Part shown: piece after piece, positions 1 through 7,759 of the stretch | Layout of the letters: each line of letters begins with the position of its first letter | Numbering within the stretch: position 1 is the stretch's first letter | IMG/VR virus record: IMGVR_UViG_3300042923_001074 | Span: 1-29,753 of that record | Length of the DNA stretch: 29,753 nt | DNA from: a virus | Direction: 5' to 3' (one strand) | Position numbers and translations under genes: made by a program | The notes under the pieces: model-generated | Seen by the model: the letters and a program-made list of their open reading frames with translations, nothing else | The model's database searches: none | What the model was told of the DNA's origin: nothing

Positions 1-570
1 TTATAGAGCCAGTATGAAAGTTGATTTATTGATAGTTAGTTTCGTTTAATAGTTATACTTGTTATATGTAGTTATTAATACTATGTGCTAGTATGTTAAC
101 GTATGTTTGTTAAGTTATTACTATTATAGTACATGTGTATAAGTATGTTAGTATTGTGGATAACTTAATATAATTTATTTATGTTATGTTTTGATATGTA
201 GTTATTATAGTAGGTTTATATGGTTTGATTGTGATTAACTTATACTTTTATCCATTGTGGTTATATCTTTATGTAGTATTATCATTGTTTAGTTGTATGT
301 TGTCTAATGTCTTAGTAGTTGTAATACAACACTTGTAAGCCGTTGAAAAACTTTCACACGATGGTTTGAGCTATTATAAAAGAAATAGTTCGTGTTTTTA
401 AAATTTAAATTAAAACAGATTTGCTCTATTAGTATCTATTTAAAGATAGTATTTGGGTATAAATAGCTAGAATTACTGCTATATTACTGTTATAAATTGG
501 TTATATAAATAGTATTTGATAACTTATTCAATTATATAAAATAAGTATTTTGTATAACATTGCTCAAACA

Positions 571-593
571 TAGTTATACCAACGGTTCACAGG
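571..593 (+). repeat. Direct repeat copy 1 (TAGTTATACCAACGGTTCAC)
   Basis: Reads TAGTTATACCAACGGTTCAC followed by AGG. A second direct copy lies at 799-820 and a related inverted copy at 19753-19771. The copies at 571 and 799 lie on either side of the skew switch, which suggests a protein-binding or recombination site. Confidence 0.55.
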
Positions 594-798
594 TTTGGTT
601 GTGTAATAAGTTGTTTATTTAAGTTTAATATAGTATGTATATAGGTATAGTGGGGCATGTTTTACATTTAATGGAAACATGTGTTCGGCTGTTCGGGGCT
701 TATCTCTTCTATCCATCTACACTGTAACATTTGTTACGATAAACACCAAAACACGAACATTAAAGCTTAAATCCATTCGTAGACTCTTTCGTCCAGCC

Positions 799-820
799 TA
801 GTTATACCAACGTTTCACAA
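799..820 (+). repeat. Direct repeat copy 2
   Basis: Reads TAGTTATACCAACGTTTCAC then AA, one substitution from the copy at 571 over the first 20 bases. Confidence 0.55.
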
Positions 821-1198
821 AATATTAACATCACAAAAACAACCTATTTTAAATATTAAAACCTACTCAACCCTAGTAAACAAGCCATGTTGAACGATAT
901 ACATATAACTATACAATCAAATCACTATCGCACTACCCTATCTAAAACCACTCTAACCTATTGAAAATACTAGCCTTAGATATATCCTGATAGACACAAA
1001 AAGAATTAATTACGAATGATAGTTATCGGTAAGTAAAAACTCTAATCTGAAATATAAAAATCTATAATCAATTTTAACCTATCTTACGCACTCTATATCT
1101 ATTCAAAATTCAACTCAATAACTATTACCTAAATTTAATTACAACCCCTTTAAATCATCCAATATAAGCTGTCCAATTTTATATATACAAATATCTAC

Positions 1199-1237
1199 GA
1201 AAAAAAACAAGACCATTGAAAATAAATCCAATAGTCT
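1199..1237 (-). terminator. Rho-independent terminator of leftward genes
   Basis: On the - strand a nine-pair stem (AGACTATTG with CAATGGTCT, one G-T pair, arms at 1229-1237 and 1210-1218) is followed by TGTTTTTTTT. It would end the leftward transcript carrying the 1469-1789 gene. Confidence 0.8.
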
Positions 1238-1468
1238 CAATATAATAATAAAGATTAAATAAATATTAAAATACACTTACACGTATAATTATATCCAATC
1301 TCACCAACCATTACTACAAGTATGTTTTTGCATAAATAACGGTTTATAACAGGGAGGGGCATAATTAACAAATTTGACTTTTTTGCTCTATATATTACCT
1401 ATAGTAGCATAATAAATAGAGTAATTAATAACTTATAACTTTAAAAATTATATGATAATCAGAACTAC

Positions 1469-1789
1469 TTAATCACCATCTGAATTAAAAAAATATTCCT
1501 TTTGAGTTTCTTTAACTAAAACTACTTTTGATTTTGTTCTTTCTGTAAGTAAAAAATAATTTTGTAATATACATATTTTATCGTATATCAATACTTGATA
1601 CCAATTTATATTAACTAAGAATAATTTAATAATTTTAATATTATCATAGTTTTTAAAATCCAATATACTTATATTCTTTAAGATAAATTTTGTATCTTTA
1701 ATGGTAAATTCTATATTTGTATAAATAGGTATCTCATTTTCAATTTCTTCATCGGTCATATCTTTAATTGATTTATTTACTTTTCCCAA
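1469..1789 (-). CDS. Hypothetical protein, 106 aa
   Basis: Not recognised. The reading frame starts with TTG at 1789, preceded by a weak AGGGATG-like site; an internal ATG at 1759 (MTDEEIENE) is an alternative but has no visible ribosome-binding site. The product has an acidic N-terminal third, a central region rich in I, L, N and K with alternating hydrophobic residues (about 27-75) suggesting beta structure, and an acidic end. There is no signal peptide or clear membrane helix. It is the last gene before the leftward terminator at 1199-1237 and lies 64 bases after the YdjM-like gene, so the two are probably co-transcribed. Confidence 0.55.
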   Translation of the reverse strand: MGKVNKSIKDMTDEEIENEIPIYTNIEFTIKDTKFILKNISILDFKNYDNIKIIKLFLVNINWYQVLIYDKICILQNYFLLTERTKSKVVLVKETQKEYFFNSDGD

Positions 1790-1852
1790 TTACTACATCC
1801 CTAATAATATTATTACACTATACAGTATATTAAATAGGATAATTAAAGTTTC

Positions 1853-2254
1853 TTATTTTATAAATAAATTTATTATATAAACTCCTATCATTAACAAACC
1901 AAATATTCCAATTAATTTATCTATTAACATACCAGTCGTAAACCATCTTAAACCGTACTTCCCACTAATAGGGTAAAATAATGGAACTCCACTTTTAGTC
2001 AAGCTGTCTAAAAATAAATGACTAGCATAAGAAATAAACCAAATTAAAGCTATTGATTTGCTTATAATAGCAATTCCACAACTACTAAATATCAAAAAGA
2101 ATAAACTATGAGTAAAAGTTCTATGAAATTTTTCTCCTAACTTTATATCTAAATCTGGTGCAATAGATCCCAATATACCAATCAATCCAATTGGAGTTGT
2201 CAATACTGGTAAACTCACCAATGTACCAATTACCAAATGAGTTTTCTTTGTCAT
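1853..2254 (-). CDS. YdjM/DUF457-type membrane metal-dependent hydrolase
   Basis: This 133-residue protein resembles the YdjM family of small integral membrane proteins related to phospholipase C-like metal-dependent hydrolases. The family signature is visible: H6 near the N-terminus, APDLD in the second hydrophobic segment, HRTFTHSL around residue 45, and SHLFLDSLTKSGVPLFYP around residues 78-95, which supply the His/Asp metal ligands. Three to four hydrophobic stretches (about 10-32, 48-75, 107-131) would span the membrane. The start is supported by AAAGGAGCG seven to eight bases upstream. In E. coli ydjM is LexA-regulated; no LexA box is evident here. Its role on this element is unknown. 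Confidence 0.8.
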   Translation of the reverse strand: MTKKTHLVIGTLVSLPVLTTPIGLIGILGSIAPDLDIKLGEKFHRTFTHSLFFLIFSSCGIAIISKSIALIWFISYASHLFLDSLTKSGVPLFYPISGKYGLRWFTTGMLIDKLIGIFGLLMIGVYIINLFIK

Positions 2255-2540
2255 AAAAATTTCACGCTCCTTTCATCGCTATTAAGAAGCCAACCACGCC
2301 CAGCCCTTCTTATTCAAAACGATTTTTCATTATTTTATGCGTGTTTAGCTTATCCTAAGTTTCTGTCTTTGCTTAAATCCTTATAGTATATACCTTACTG
2401 TTATCTTTTTAATTGTACTAATAGTATACTTATTGTTTTTAATATTTAATCAATTATAGACTTATTGCACATTACTTTTAATATTCTTAAAATTATTACT
2501 ATTAGTATCACCATTAGTACAACTATTTATTCACTTTTTA
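2255..2540 (-). other. Leader and promoter region of the YdjM-like gene
   Basis: No gene. Next to the start codon (2260-2330) the - strand is locally GC-richer (GGGCTGGGCGTGGTTGG) inside an AAGAAG/CTTCTT stem, so a structured 5' leader is likely. Between 2400 and 2525 there are dispersed inverted copies of TACTAATAGTA / TACTATTAGTAC, which could be operator sites, and TATACT-like -10 candidates. I cannot fix a transcription start. Confidence 0.4.
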
Positions 2541-2572
2541 AGATAAAAAAATAAGACTCATTTCTGAGTCTT
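2541..2572 (-). terminator. Rho-independent terminator after the 2595-3125 gene
   Basis: Perfect eight-pair stem AAGACTCA/TGAGTCTT (2553-2560 and 2565-2572) with a four-base loop, followed on the - strand by ATTTTTTT. It serves leftward transcription. Confidence 0.88.
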
Positions 2573-2594
2573 AAAATATATTAATTAAAAATAT

Positions 2595-3125
2595 TTATCC
2601 TAAGAAGTATCTATAAATTTCATCATATTTTAAATATTTATCATCATTCATTATCTTATATGTTTTATTTGATTTTTCACATATATCTGTAATTCTTTTT
2701 ACAAACTTATTATTTTCTTTATAATGATCATCCAACTTACTATAATCACGTTTAACAATTAAGATATAATTTGAGTGATCATTGATAATTTTATTTACTC
2801 CAAGCCAACTAGCTTCTTTATAAACCATATCTTCATCTTTCCAAGGTGTAGCAACTAATAGTTCATTTCTTTTGTCATCAGAAAAATATATCGGTGCTGA
2901 TATAGCAACTCTAAATTTCACATCATCTTCTAATTTAATAACTTCATTAGGAAAGAATACTGGTTCATCATCAATATATTTTTTAACCTCAAGTTCATCA
3001 AAATATATTAAACATTTATAAGATTTATCATGTAGTATCGTTGTCATAGCTATATTCTCTAATACTTTTCTCCAATTACAATATTCACCTATAGGTATTA
3101 ATCCTAAATAAAAATTTTTACTCAT
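2595..3125 (-). CDS. Hypothetical protein, 176 aa
   Basis: Not recognised. ATG start with TTAAGGAG about ten bases upstream. The sequence is soluble-looking and mixed alpha/beta: a C-W-R-K stretch near residue 16-19, a basic-acidic middle (ELEVKKYIDDE, VIKLEDDVKF), and a Y/K/D-rich C-terminus ending YRYFLG. No transmembrane helix, no zinc motif. It has its own terminator downstream and a terminator (3195-3228) upstream, so it appears to be an independent transcription unit within the leftward block. Confidence 0.7.
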   Translation of the reverse strand: MSKNFYLGLIPIGEYCNWRKVLENIAMTTILHDKSYKCLIYFDELEVKKYIDDEPVFFPNEVIKLEDDVKFRVAISAPIYFSDDKRNELLVATPWKDEDMVYKEASWLGVNKIINDHSNYILIVKRDYSKLDDHYKENNKFVKRITDICEKSNKTYKIMNDDKYLKYDEIYRYFLG

Positions 3126-3194
3126 AATTATTATAACTCCTTAAAATATCATTATAATTAATATATGTATGACATTCATTAATTGTGATAAATA

Positions 3195-3228
3195 ACTAAA
3201 AGAAATAAGAGCCGATTACACGACTCTT
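3195..3228 (-). terminator. Rho-independent terminator of the 3267-4421 cluster
   Basis: On the - strand AAGAGTCG pairs with CGGCTCTT (3221-3228 and 3207-3214, one G-T pair) around a six-base loop, followed by ATTTCTTTT. It separates the small membrane protein cluster from the 2595-3125 gene. Confidence 0.75.
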
Positions 3229-3266
3229 TAAATTAAGTATTTATTTCTATATTCAATATCTATATA

Positions 3267-3491
3267 TTATCCTACATGACTAGCTATCCACTTTATAGAT
3301 TCCCCAAACCAACTATTACTTACTGCAAAACTAACTCCATTTAACCAGCTAAAAAATGATATTCCCATTCCAACTATTCCACACAACATTATTAATTCAC
3401 TAAATTCTGGTTTCCCTAAGCATTTAAAAACTTTTGATGCAATAAATCCAGCAGAACCTACTGCAATTACATTCGATAACATTGTTCCCAT
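3267..3491 (-). CDS. Small membrane protein, 74 aa
   Basis: Not recognised. I choose the ATG at 3491 (MGTMLSN) because AGGTGAT lies about six bases before it; a GTG at 3500 would overlap that site. Two hydrophobic stretches (residues about 5-24 and 33-55) flank a short polar turn KCLGKPEFSE, so a two-helix membrane hairpin is likely. The upstream gene stops at 3501, giving almost no gap and probable translational coupling. Tandem tiny Gly/Ala-rich membrane proteins beside an FtsK/TcpA-like ATPase are reminiscent of pilin-like or channel subunits of transfer systems, but this is only an inference from context. Confidence 0.65.
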   Translation of the reverse strand: MGTMLSNVIAVGSAGFIASKVFKCLGKPEFSELIMLCGIVGMGISFFSWLNGVSFAVSNSWFGESIKWIASHVG

Positions 3492-3500
3492 AATAATCAC

Positions 3501-3689
3501 CTAACCTATTTTAGCAATAACTGAAATTAATTTGACCACTCCACCTATAGCTGATATTGCTAATTGAGTATACCCTGTAAGACCTACAAATCCGCCCATT
3601 TCTACCTTACCCATATTATTTAATATCTTTTCTCCAACTATTGAAGCTACTCCAAGTCCTGTTAAACCTGCTATTATTCCTGCTGACAT
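3501..3689 (-). CDS. Small Gly-rich membrane protein, 62 aa
   Basis: Not recognised. ATG at 3689 (MSAGIIAGLTG) is preferred; AAGGAG lies about eleven bases upstream and overlaps the alternative GTG at 3701. Two hydrophobic, glycine-rich segments (about 3-19 and 32-60, with GGFVGLTG in the second) suggest a helical hairpin with GxxxG-type packing, similar in shape to ATP-synthase subunit c or to small pilin-like proteins. It ends directly before the ribosome-binding site of the next leftward gene and is likely made together with it. Confidence 0.65.
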   Translation of the reverse strand: MSAGIIAGLTGLGVASIVGEKILNNMGKVEMGGFVGLTGYTQLAISAIGGVVKLISVIAKIG

Positions 3690-3715
3690 ATATAAACACA
3701 CTCCTTAATTTTTAT

Positions 3716-3886
3716 TTAATATAATTCTATTGTTTCATTATCAAAATTTAACTCAAAATCATTAGTTTCATATACGCAACCTATAATGCTTTCTATATCT
3801 AATGTATTAGTTTGTATATATCCATAAATAGTATTATATTTTTTATTATAGTCTTTAACAAATTGATTGAAGGTTATTATTTCCAT
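3716..3886 (-). CDS. Hypothetical protein, 56 aa
   Basis: A short reading frame with ATG at 3886 and GGAAGTG eight bases before it. Product begins MEIITFNQFVKDYN and ends NETIELY. It is acidic, has no membrane segment and is not recognised. It sits 20 bases after the 3907-4035 gene and just before the 3689 gene, so it is in the same leftward operon. Confidence 0.6.
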   Translation of the reverse strand: MEIITFNQFVKDYNKKYNTIYGYIQTNTLDIESIIGCVYETNDFELNFDNETIELY

Positions 3887-3906
3887 TTGATCACTTCCTT
3901 AGTAGC

Positions 3907-4035
3907 TTATTTTAAATACTTTTCACACATTTCATCATATCTGTTCCACTTATTCCAATCTATTTCTTTCTCATCTTTACTGTTTTCTTTTATAAATTTT
4001 TTATAATAATAATTGTATAATAAATTTTTAAACAT
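3907..4035 (-). CDS. Hypothetical protein, 42 aa
   Basis: A 42-codon frame with ATG at 4035 and GAAGGAG about nine bases upstream, a strong site. Product begins MFKNLLYNYYYKKFIKEN and carries DWNKWNRYDEMCEKYLK at the end; it is highly charged and probably helical. Not recognised. Its position in a tight row of leftward genes, with a good ribosome-binding site, supports it as real. Confidence 0.55.
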   Translation of the reverse strand: MFKNLLYNYYYKKFIKENSKDEKEIDWNKWNRYDEMCEKYLK

Positions 4036-4136
4036 TTTATTTTCTCCTTCATGTATATTATTTTGTATTTAGTTAATACTATTTATCATAAGGGATACAA
4101 AGAGAGAAGCAACTCTCCTTGTATATAGACCTAATA

Positions 4137-4421
4137 TCATTTAACGTTTGTTTTAGGAAATTGAATGACCTTTGAATTAGTATTCTTTTTGTTGGATGAA
4201 GTATACTTTTTATTTTTAGGTTGTTCGATTTCTTTATAATTTGTATAAATATTCTTGACAACTAGTTTAAGTTGAATAGCTACAAAACGTGTAACTTTAT
4301 ATACAAATTTAAATGTTCCTGAGATTGTTCTTCTTACTGTTTTCGGTACAAATAGTAGGCATAAATTAGCAAGACCTAAAACCATTAATATTTGTATAAG
4401 AGTGTGTATTATGTATTCCAT
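4137..4421 (-). CDS. Membrane-anchored basic protein, 94 aa
   Basis: Not recognised. ATG at 4421 (MEYIIHTLIQ) is preferred over 4460 because GAAGGAGG lies about nine bases before it. One N-terminal hydrophobic helix (about residues 3-27, LIQILMVLGLANLCLLFV) is followed by a basic region (VPKTVRRTISG) and a long cytoplasmic tail rich in K, N, S and T ending KVIQFPKTNVK. Topology would be N-out with a positively charged inner tail. It lies between the translocase pair and the small membrane proteins and may be an accessory membrane subunit of the same apparatus. Confidence 0.65.
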   Translation of the reverse strand: MEYIIHTLIQILMVLGLANLCLLFVPKTVRRTISGTFKFVYKVTRFVAIQLKLVVKNIYTNYKEIEQPKNKKYTSSNKKNTNSKVIQFPKTNVK

Positions 4422-4793
4422 AAAGAATACCTCCTTCATAAAGTTTATTTCATATCTCAAAATAATAAGATATTTTTAATCGTAAGTTTATTAAGCTAAT
4501 ACTGTAACTACCTATAATTTATAACATTATATTAATGATAATATCTATAATTATATAACAACCCGATATACTAGATATAAGTTAAGACTAAGTATCTAAA
4601 CTTCACTTTGACTCAATATCCAGTATATGAGCCACTATATAACTATAAATATATCATTAACATATTGTCATAAATCAAGTAATTAAATATCAACTTTTAG
4701 ACTTATGACAATATATCTTTCATTTGCATTTAGAATAATCCAATTAAGAAAATTCTTTCTTTTGTGATATGTAAGCCTCATTATAGAGGGGTT
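4422..4793 (-). promoter_or_regulatory. Intergenic region with 12-bp inverted repeat
   Basis: No gene is visible in these 372 bases. The main structure is a perfect 12-bp inverted repeat, ATATTGTCATAA at 4662-4673 and TTATGACAATAT at 4703-4714, separated by 29 bases. It could be an operator pair or a hairpin in the transcript of the leftward small-gene operon. GCCTC/GAGG at 4772-4788 followed by GTTTTA forms a weak hairpin on the + strand. The rest is AT-rich and probably holds the promoter of the 4421 gene. Confidence 0.5.
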
Positions 4794-5399
4794 TTATGAT
4801 ACATCTTCTTTTAATACTTTCCCAATATCCCACATAGAAGTATCCATTTGAATGATTTCCATCATTGTGGGATTGTTGTCTGAATATTTGATTCTTGTAT
4901 CTTGAATTATAATTAATCTAGGTATATACCCATCTGTTTTACTTAAAATTGATTCCATAACACCTGTTTTAGTATATCTATCTAAATCAATTAAATTGTG
5001 TCTGATTTGCATTTCTATGAGTTGATAATATTGGGTATTATCAATAGTAAATATCACCATAGAATCTGGTTTTATTCCATTAAATACAGGTTCCATTTCT
5101 ATACTATCTAATTTACAACCAAATGTTGTTAATTTACATGCATAATTTAATACCATAATATCATGTATTGATACTTTCTTTTTATTTGAATTATATGGTA
5201 CATATACAGTTTCATTTGTTTCTTGATTCTGAAAAGATTTAATATATTCTCCCATTTCTTTTATCTTTTTTAGTCTTTTTCGGCTAAGATCATAAGAAAA
5301 CTTATTATTTGAAAAATAAAGATCTGATATATTTTGAATTGTTGCCCATCCTACACTGTCAATAAAACTTATTATTTCTCTGTCCCGTGGAGTTAGCAT
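4794..5399 (-). CDS. Replic_Relax-type winged-helix protein
   Basis: This 201-residue protein resembles the replication-relaxation family (Replic_Relax, PF13814) found on Gram-positive plasmids. The N-terminal LTPRDREIISFIDSVGWATI followed by a second helix and SYDLSRKRLKKIKEMGEYI is the usual winged-helix signature of that family. The middle contains an alternating beta region (MVIFTIDNTQYYQLIEMQIR) typical of its small nuclease-like or relaxase-related core; I cannot assign catalytic residues. It overlaps the end of the translocase gene by seven bases, so the two are translated together and probably act together in DNA processing or transfer. Confidence 0.65.
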   Translation of the reverse strand: MLTPRDREIISFIDSVGWATIQNISDLYFSNNKFSYDLSRKRLKKIKEMGEYIKSFQNQETNETVYVPYNSNKKKVSIHDIMVLNYACKLTTFGCKLDSIEMEPVFNGIKPDSMVIFTIDNTQYYQLIEMQIRHNLIDLDRYTKTGVMESILSKTDGYIPRLIIIQDTRIKYSDNNPTMMEIIQMDTSMWDIGKVLKEDVS

Positions 5400-6793
5400 A
5401 ATTTTTTCATCCCTTTCTTAATAGGCTTATCTGTTTTAGGTGATAATTGGGTTTTATCTATTATTATTTTACCAGTTGGATTCTCATAAGGTACATAATT
5501 AGATATCTTAGATATATTTTCTTTCAATTGTTCTTGCTCAGTTTTAATATGTGTACCAGTTTCAACTAAATTTTTTTTATTCTTTTTAATACCATTTCTA
5601 TGTGAAAGTTTTTCTAAATCGTCAAATAACGTTCTATGAGGTTTTTTAAATGGTTTTATTATCTTTTCAAGTTCAATATCCTTTACCCAAGGAACTATCC
5701 CATATTCGATATCTTTTGATGCTAGTCTGTATACAAATTCACGTTGTTCTAATCCTAATGCTAAGCTAGGATCATCTACAGCTACTTCACTACTTTTACT
5801 ATTATTTTGTCTAAAAGATATTACAGTTGTGCATTGACTTTTAATTAGCGGTGACATATTATCTCGGGTTGGTCTTTGTAATGAGTTTATTAAACACAAT
5901 CCTAATGAACCACCATATCTAGCTATTTCTTCAGCATAAAACACTATCTTATCTTTTATCTTTTTCTTTTCACCGTCCTTATCTTGAAATAGAGAACTCA
6001 TTTCATCAAAGCATACATATGTCATAATTATTTTTTCTGTATGTTTAAGGTTATTATAGTCTCTATAATTACTTGCCTTAGCACATTCTCTATAAGGTTT
6101 TATTAAATTAGAACGTCTTGGCATTTCAACTTCAACTAAATATTCAAGAACCTGTAGTACTTGTTCTAATGTTTCTGCAAATGCTTTTGTGTGAAGACAC
6201 CTACTAAATAAAATCAAATCACTTTTTGCTACTTGTAATAAATATAGCTGTACATCTTCAGGCGGAATATTAGCTATCAAATTAGTTAAAATTACTGATT
6301 GTTGAACCGATTTACCAGAACGTGTGCCTCCATATTCACCTACATGCACATATTTATTGACATCTATTATTATTGGTTCTCCAGCATAGTTATTACCAAT
6401 GTAAATTTCCCAAGGATATTCTTGTTTTACTACTTTAAAATTACTATTCTCTTGAGGATTGAATATAAATTTTGCGTTTATGAATGGTGAAAACTTTGAT
6501 TTATTGAATAATATCATGCAACCAAAATTCTCTTGCAACATCTCTCTAATATTATCTAACATACTAAATGTTAGTGGTGGAACTATATAAATTGCAGTTT
6601 CTAATCCATAATTAGTTACTTTGATTTTATTAGGGCTATATGTGAATTTCATAGCATTATATAGTCCTGAAAAAGCCATAATTCTTTTCCAATCACGTTT
6701 GAATTTATTTATAACCACTTTTTGTTTAGGAATACAAGGTTCATTATTATTTATCATTTCACAAACTTTTTTAATTTCCTCATATAAGAGCAT
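5393..6793 (-). CDS. FtsK/TcpA-like DNA translocase
   Basis: A 466-residue P-loop ATPase of the FtsK/SpoIIIE/HerA group. Walker A is GGTRSGKS at residues 155-162 and Walker B is YVCFDE ending at D263-E264; the downstream stretch with SLQRPTRDNMSPLIKSQC and DDPSLALGL matches the sensor and core region of FtsK-like motors. There is no N-terminal multi-helix membrane domain and no C-terminal gamma domain, so it is shorter than cellular FtsK (about 750-1300 residues) and closer to plasmid coupling proteins such as TcpA. The C-terminus is a basic, low-complexity tail. Start is fixed by AGAGGAG before ATG at 6793. It may pump plasmid DNA during transfer or segregation. Confidence 0.82.
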   Translation of the reverse strand: MLLYEEIKKVCEMINNNEPCIPKQKVVINKFKRDWKRIMAFSGLYNAMKFTYSPNKIKVTNYGLETAIYIVPPLTFSMLDNIREMLQENFGCMILFNKSKFSPFINAKFIFNPQENSNFKVVKQEYPWEIYIGNNYAGEPIIIDVNKYVHVGEYGGTRSGKSVQQSVILTNLIANIPPEDVQLYLLQVAKSDLILFSRCLHTKAFAETLEQVLQVLEYLVEVEMPRRSNLIKPYRECAKASNYRDYNNLKHTEKIIMTYVCFDEMSSLFQDKDGEKKKIKDKIVFYAEEIARYGGSLGLCLINSLQRPTRDNMSPLIKSQCTTVISFRQNNSKSSEVAVDDPSLALGLEQREFVYRLASKDIEYGIVPWVKDIELEKIIKPFKKPHRTLFDDLEKLSHRNGIKKNKKNLVETGTHIKTEQEQLKENISKISNYVPYENPTGKIIIDKTQLSPKTDKPIKKGMKKLC

Positions 6794-6820
6794 TTTGTTA
6801 TCTCCTCTCTTCAGGTTGTT

Positions 6821-6846
6821 GCTATAGTTTATACTATGAGTTATCT
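6821..6846 (-). promoter_or_regulatory. Putative leftward promoter/operator copy A
   Basis: On the - strand reads ATAACTCATAGTATAAACTATA, closely matching the site at 7078-7102 (ATATCTCATAAGTTATACTATA). Each lies 30-50 bases before a leftward start codon, so a shared promoter or operator is likely. Confidence 0.4.
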
Positions 6847-6878
6847 TATTGATTTGTTACTAGTTTTTATATTTATTT

Positions 6879-7052
6879 TCAAAATAAAGAATCTTTATCT
6901 GCCTTATTCATTTTATCAATTTTTCTTAATTCAGATCTTACACTCATGATTTCAATCTTATCTTCTTTATTCATACCTTTTACACATGTGATTATATATG
7001 CTGTTGTAATGCTTCCTAAAAACATACCGGCTACAATTAAAACCTGTTGCAT
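6879..7052 (-). CDS. Small single-span membrane protein, 57 aa
   Basis: A short frame with ATG at 7052 and AAAGGAGAG about nine bases upstream. The product starts MQQVLIVAGMFLGSITTAYI, a clear N-terminal membrane helix (about 3-23), followed by a charged helical tail (KEDKIEIMSVRSELRKIDKMNK). It resembles small holin-like or phage membrane-anchor proteins in layout only; no family is recognised. It is the first gene of the leftward block, upstream of the translocase and divergent from tubR. Confidence 0.65.
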   Translation of the reverse strand: MQQVLIVAGMFLGSITTAYIITCVKGMNKEDKIEIMSVRSELRKIDKMNKADKDSLF

Positions 7053-7077
7053 TGTCTTTTACTCTCCTTTGAATTAA

Positions 7078-7102
7078 CTTATAGTATAACTTATGAGATA
7101 TG
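7078..7102 (-). promoter_or_regulatory. Putative leftward promoter/operator copy B
   Basis: Contains TATACT on the - strand as a possible -10 and shares the ATA-CTCATA-ACTATA pattern with the copy at 6821-6846. It precedes the 57-residue membrane protein gene. Confidence 0.4.
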
Positions 7103-7417
7103 TATTAAAAAGTTTCCTGTTTTTAATAAAAACAAGCAAAAAGATTAAAATTATCATAGTTTTTATATGTTTTTTATATAAATAACCAAATGCACTACAA
7201 AGGAATAGAATTTTATAATTATTTTAACTTGTTATTTAAATCCAACACAATGTAATAATAAATAATGCAAAGAAACGCAATTAAATAAAATTATTTGCAT
7301 TGCATTTATAAGATATACAATTGAATAAATATTATAACCTTTTATATAATTTAATAAAATACTATTGTAATAATTAGAAAAATATGATAATATTATTAAA
7401 TAAAGGAGGTATTTAAA
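7103..7417. promoter_or_regulatory. tubR upstream region, candidate centromere
   Basis: No gene. It separates the leftward block from the tub operon. A TTGAAT (7321-7326), 18-base spacer, TATAAT (7345-7350) arrangement is a reasonable promoter for tubRZ. ATGCAAA (7267-7273) and TTTGCAT (7292-7298) form an inverted pair with a further TGCA-containing copy near 7190. In type III systems TubR binds repeats (tubC) upstream of tubR; this region is where such repeats should be, but I do not see a clean tandem array. Confidence 0.4.
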
Positions 7418-7759
7418 TTGGATGAAGTTAAACAACCAGAATTAGATAAAATAGACGTTAAAATATTATATAATTTATTTATTGATAAAAAATCAAGTCC
7501 CTTACAATCAGTAACACTTGGAGAAATTATAAAAACTACAAAAATTGAATTAAATTATTCTACATTTTTCAGAAGAATACAAACCAAATTAATTCCTTCA
7601 GGATATTTGAAACTTGGTTACAAAGATAAAAAAGCTAAAACATATTATTTGAGTAAAGAGGGAGTAGATTATGTTCAAAAGAATATAATAGATGTCGAAG
7701 AAAATATTTATATAGAAGTTGAAATAGATGAAAATGAGGAGGATAATAATTATGAATAG
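7418..7759 (+). CDS. tubR: TubR-like centromere-binding repressor
   Basis: A 113-residue winged-helix protein directly upstream of, and overlapping, a TubZ gene. TTG start seven bases after AAAGGAGGT. Residues about 10-80 show the helix-turn-helix layout (DKIDVKILYNLFIDKK, then TLGEIIKTTKIELNYSTFFRRIQTKLI, then the wing LGYKDKKAKTYYLSKEGVDYV), and the C-terminus is very acidic (VDVEEN... EIDENEEDN). In characterised systems TubR dimers coat the tubC centromere, repress the operon and attach DNA to TubZ filaments. The call rests on fold, size and operon position more than on a sequence signature. Confidence 0.82.
   Translation: MDEVKQPELDKIDVKILYNLFIDKKSSPLQSVTLGEIIKTTKIELNYSTFFRRIQTKLIPSGYLKLGYKDKKAKTYYLSKEGVDYVQKNIIDVEENIYIEVEIDENEEDNNYE

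Larger units (their letters stand above)
1..1468. other. Large gene-free region with composition switch
   Basis: No open reading frame with a credible start is visible on either strand. From 1 to about 640 the + strand is rich in G and T with very few C; from about 780 to 1190 it is rich in A and C with very few G. The change lies around 650-780, where there are short hairpins at 656-681 (CATGTTT/AAACATG) and 724-737 (GTAAC/GTTAC) and a doubled GTTCGG. Two near-identical 22-bp direct repeats flank the switch. Beyond 1240 the sequence is plain AT-rich DNA. I infer a replication terminus, resolution site or converging transcription boundary; nothing here proves which. Confidence 0.6.

Noticed and set aside
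3812-4006. 64-codon + strand frame
   Set aside because: Antisense to two - strand frames with good ribosome-binding sites (3716-3886, 3907-4035); its product is low-complexity I/F/S and has no such site.
4079-4261. 60-codon - strand frame
   Set aside because: Overlaps the membrane-anchored protein gene 4137-4421 in another frame and lacks a ribosome-binding site.
4772-4793. GCCTC/GAGG hairpin as terminator for the 4794-5399 gene
   Set aside because: The U-run is on the + strand side, whereas that gene is read leftward.
6299-6827. Two + strand frames of 63 and 68 codons inside the translocase gene
   Set aside because: Shadow frames of a well-supported ATPase gene; hydrophobic low-complexity products without starts.
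7728-7751. Longer TubZ start at 7728
   Set aside because: The eight extra codons overlap the GAGGAGG site that serves the ATG at 7752, and the resulting N-terminus would precede the first strand of the GTPase fold.
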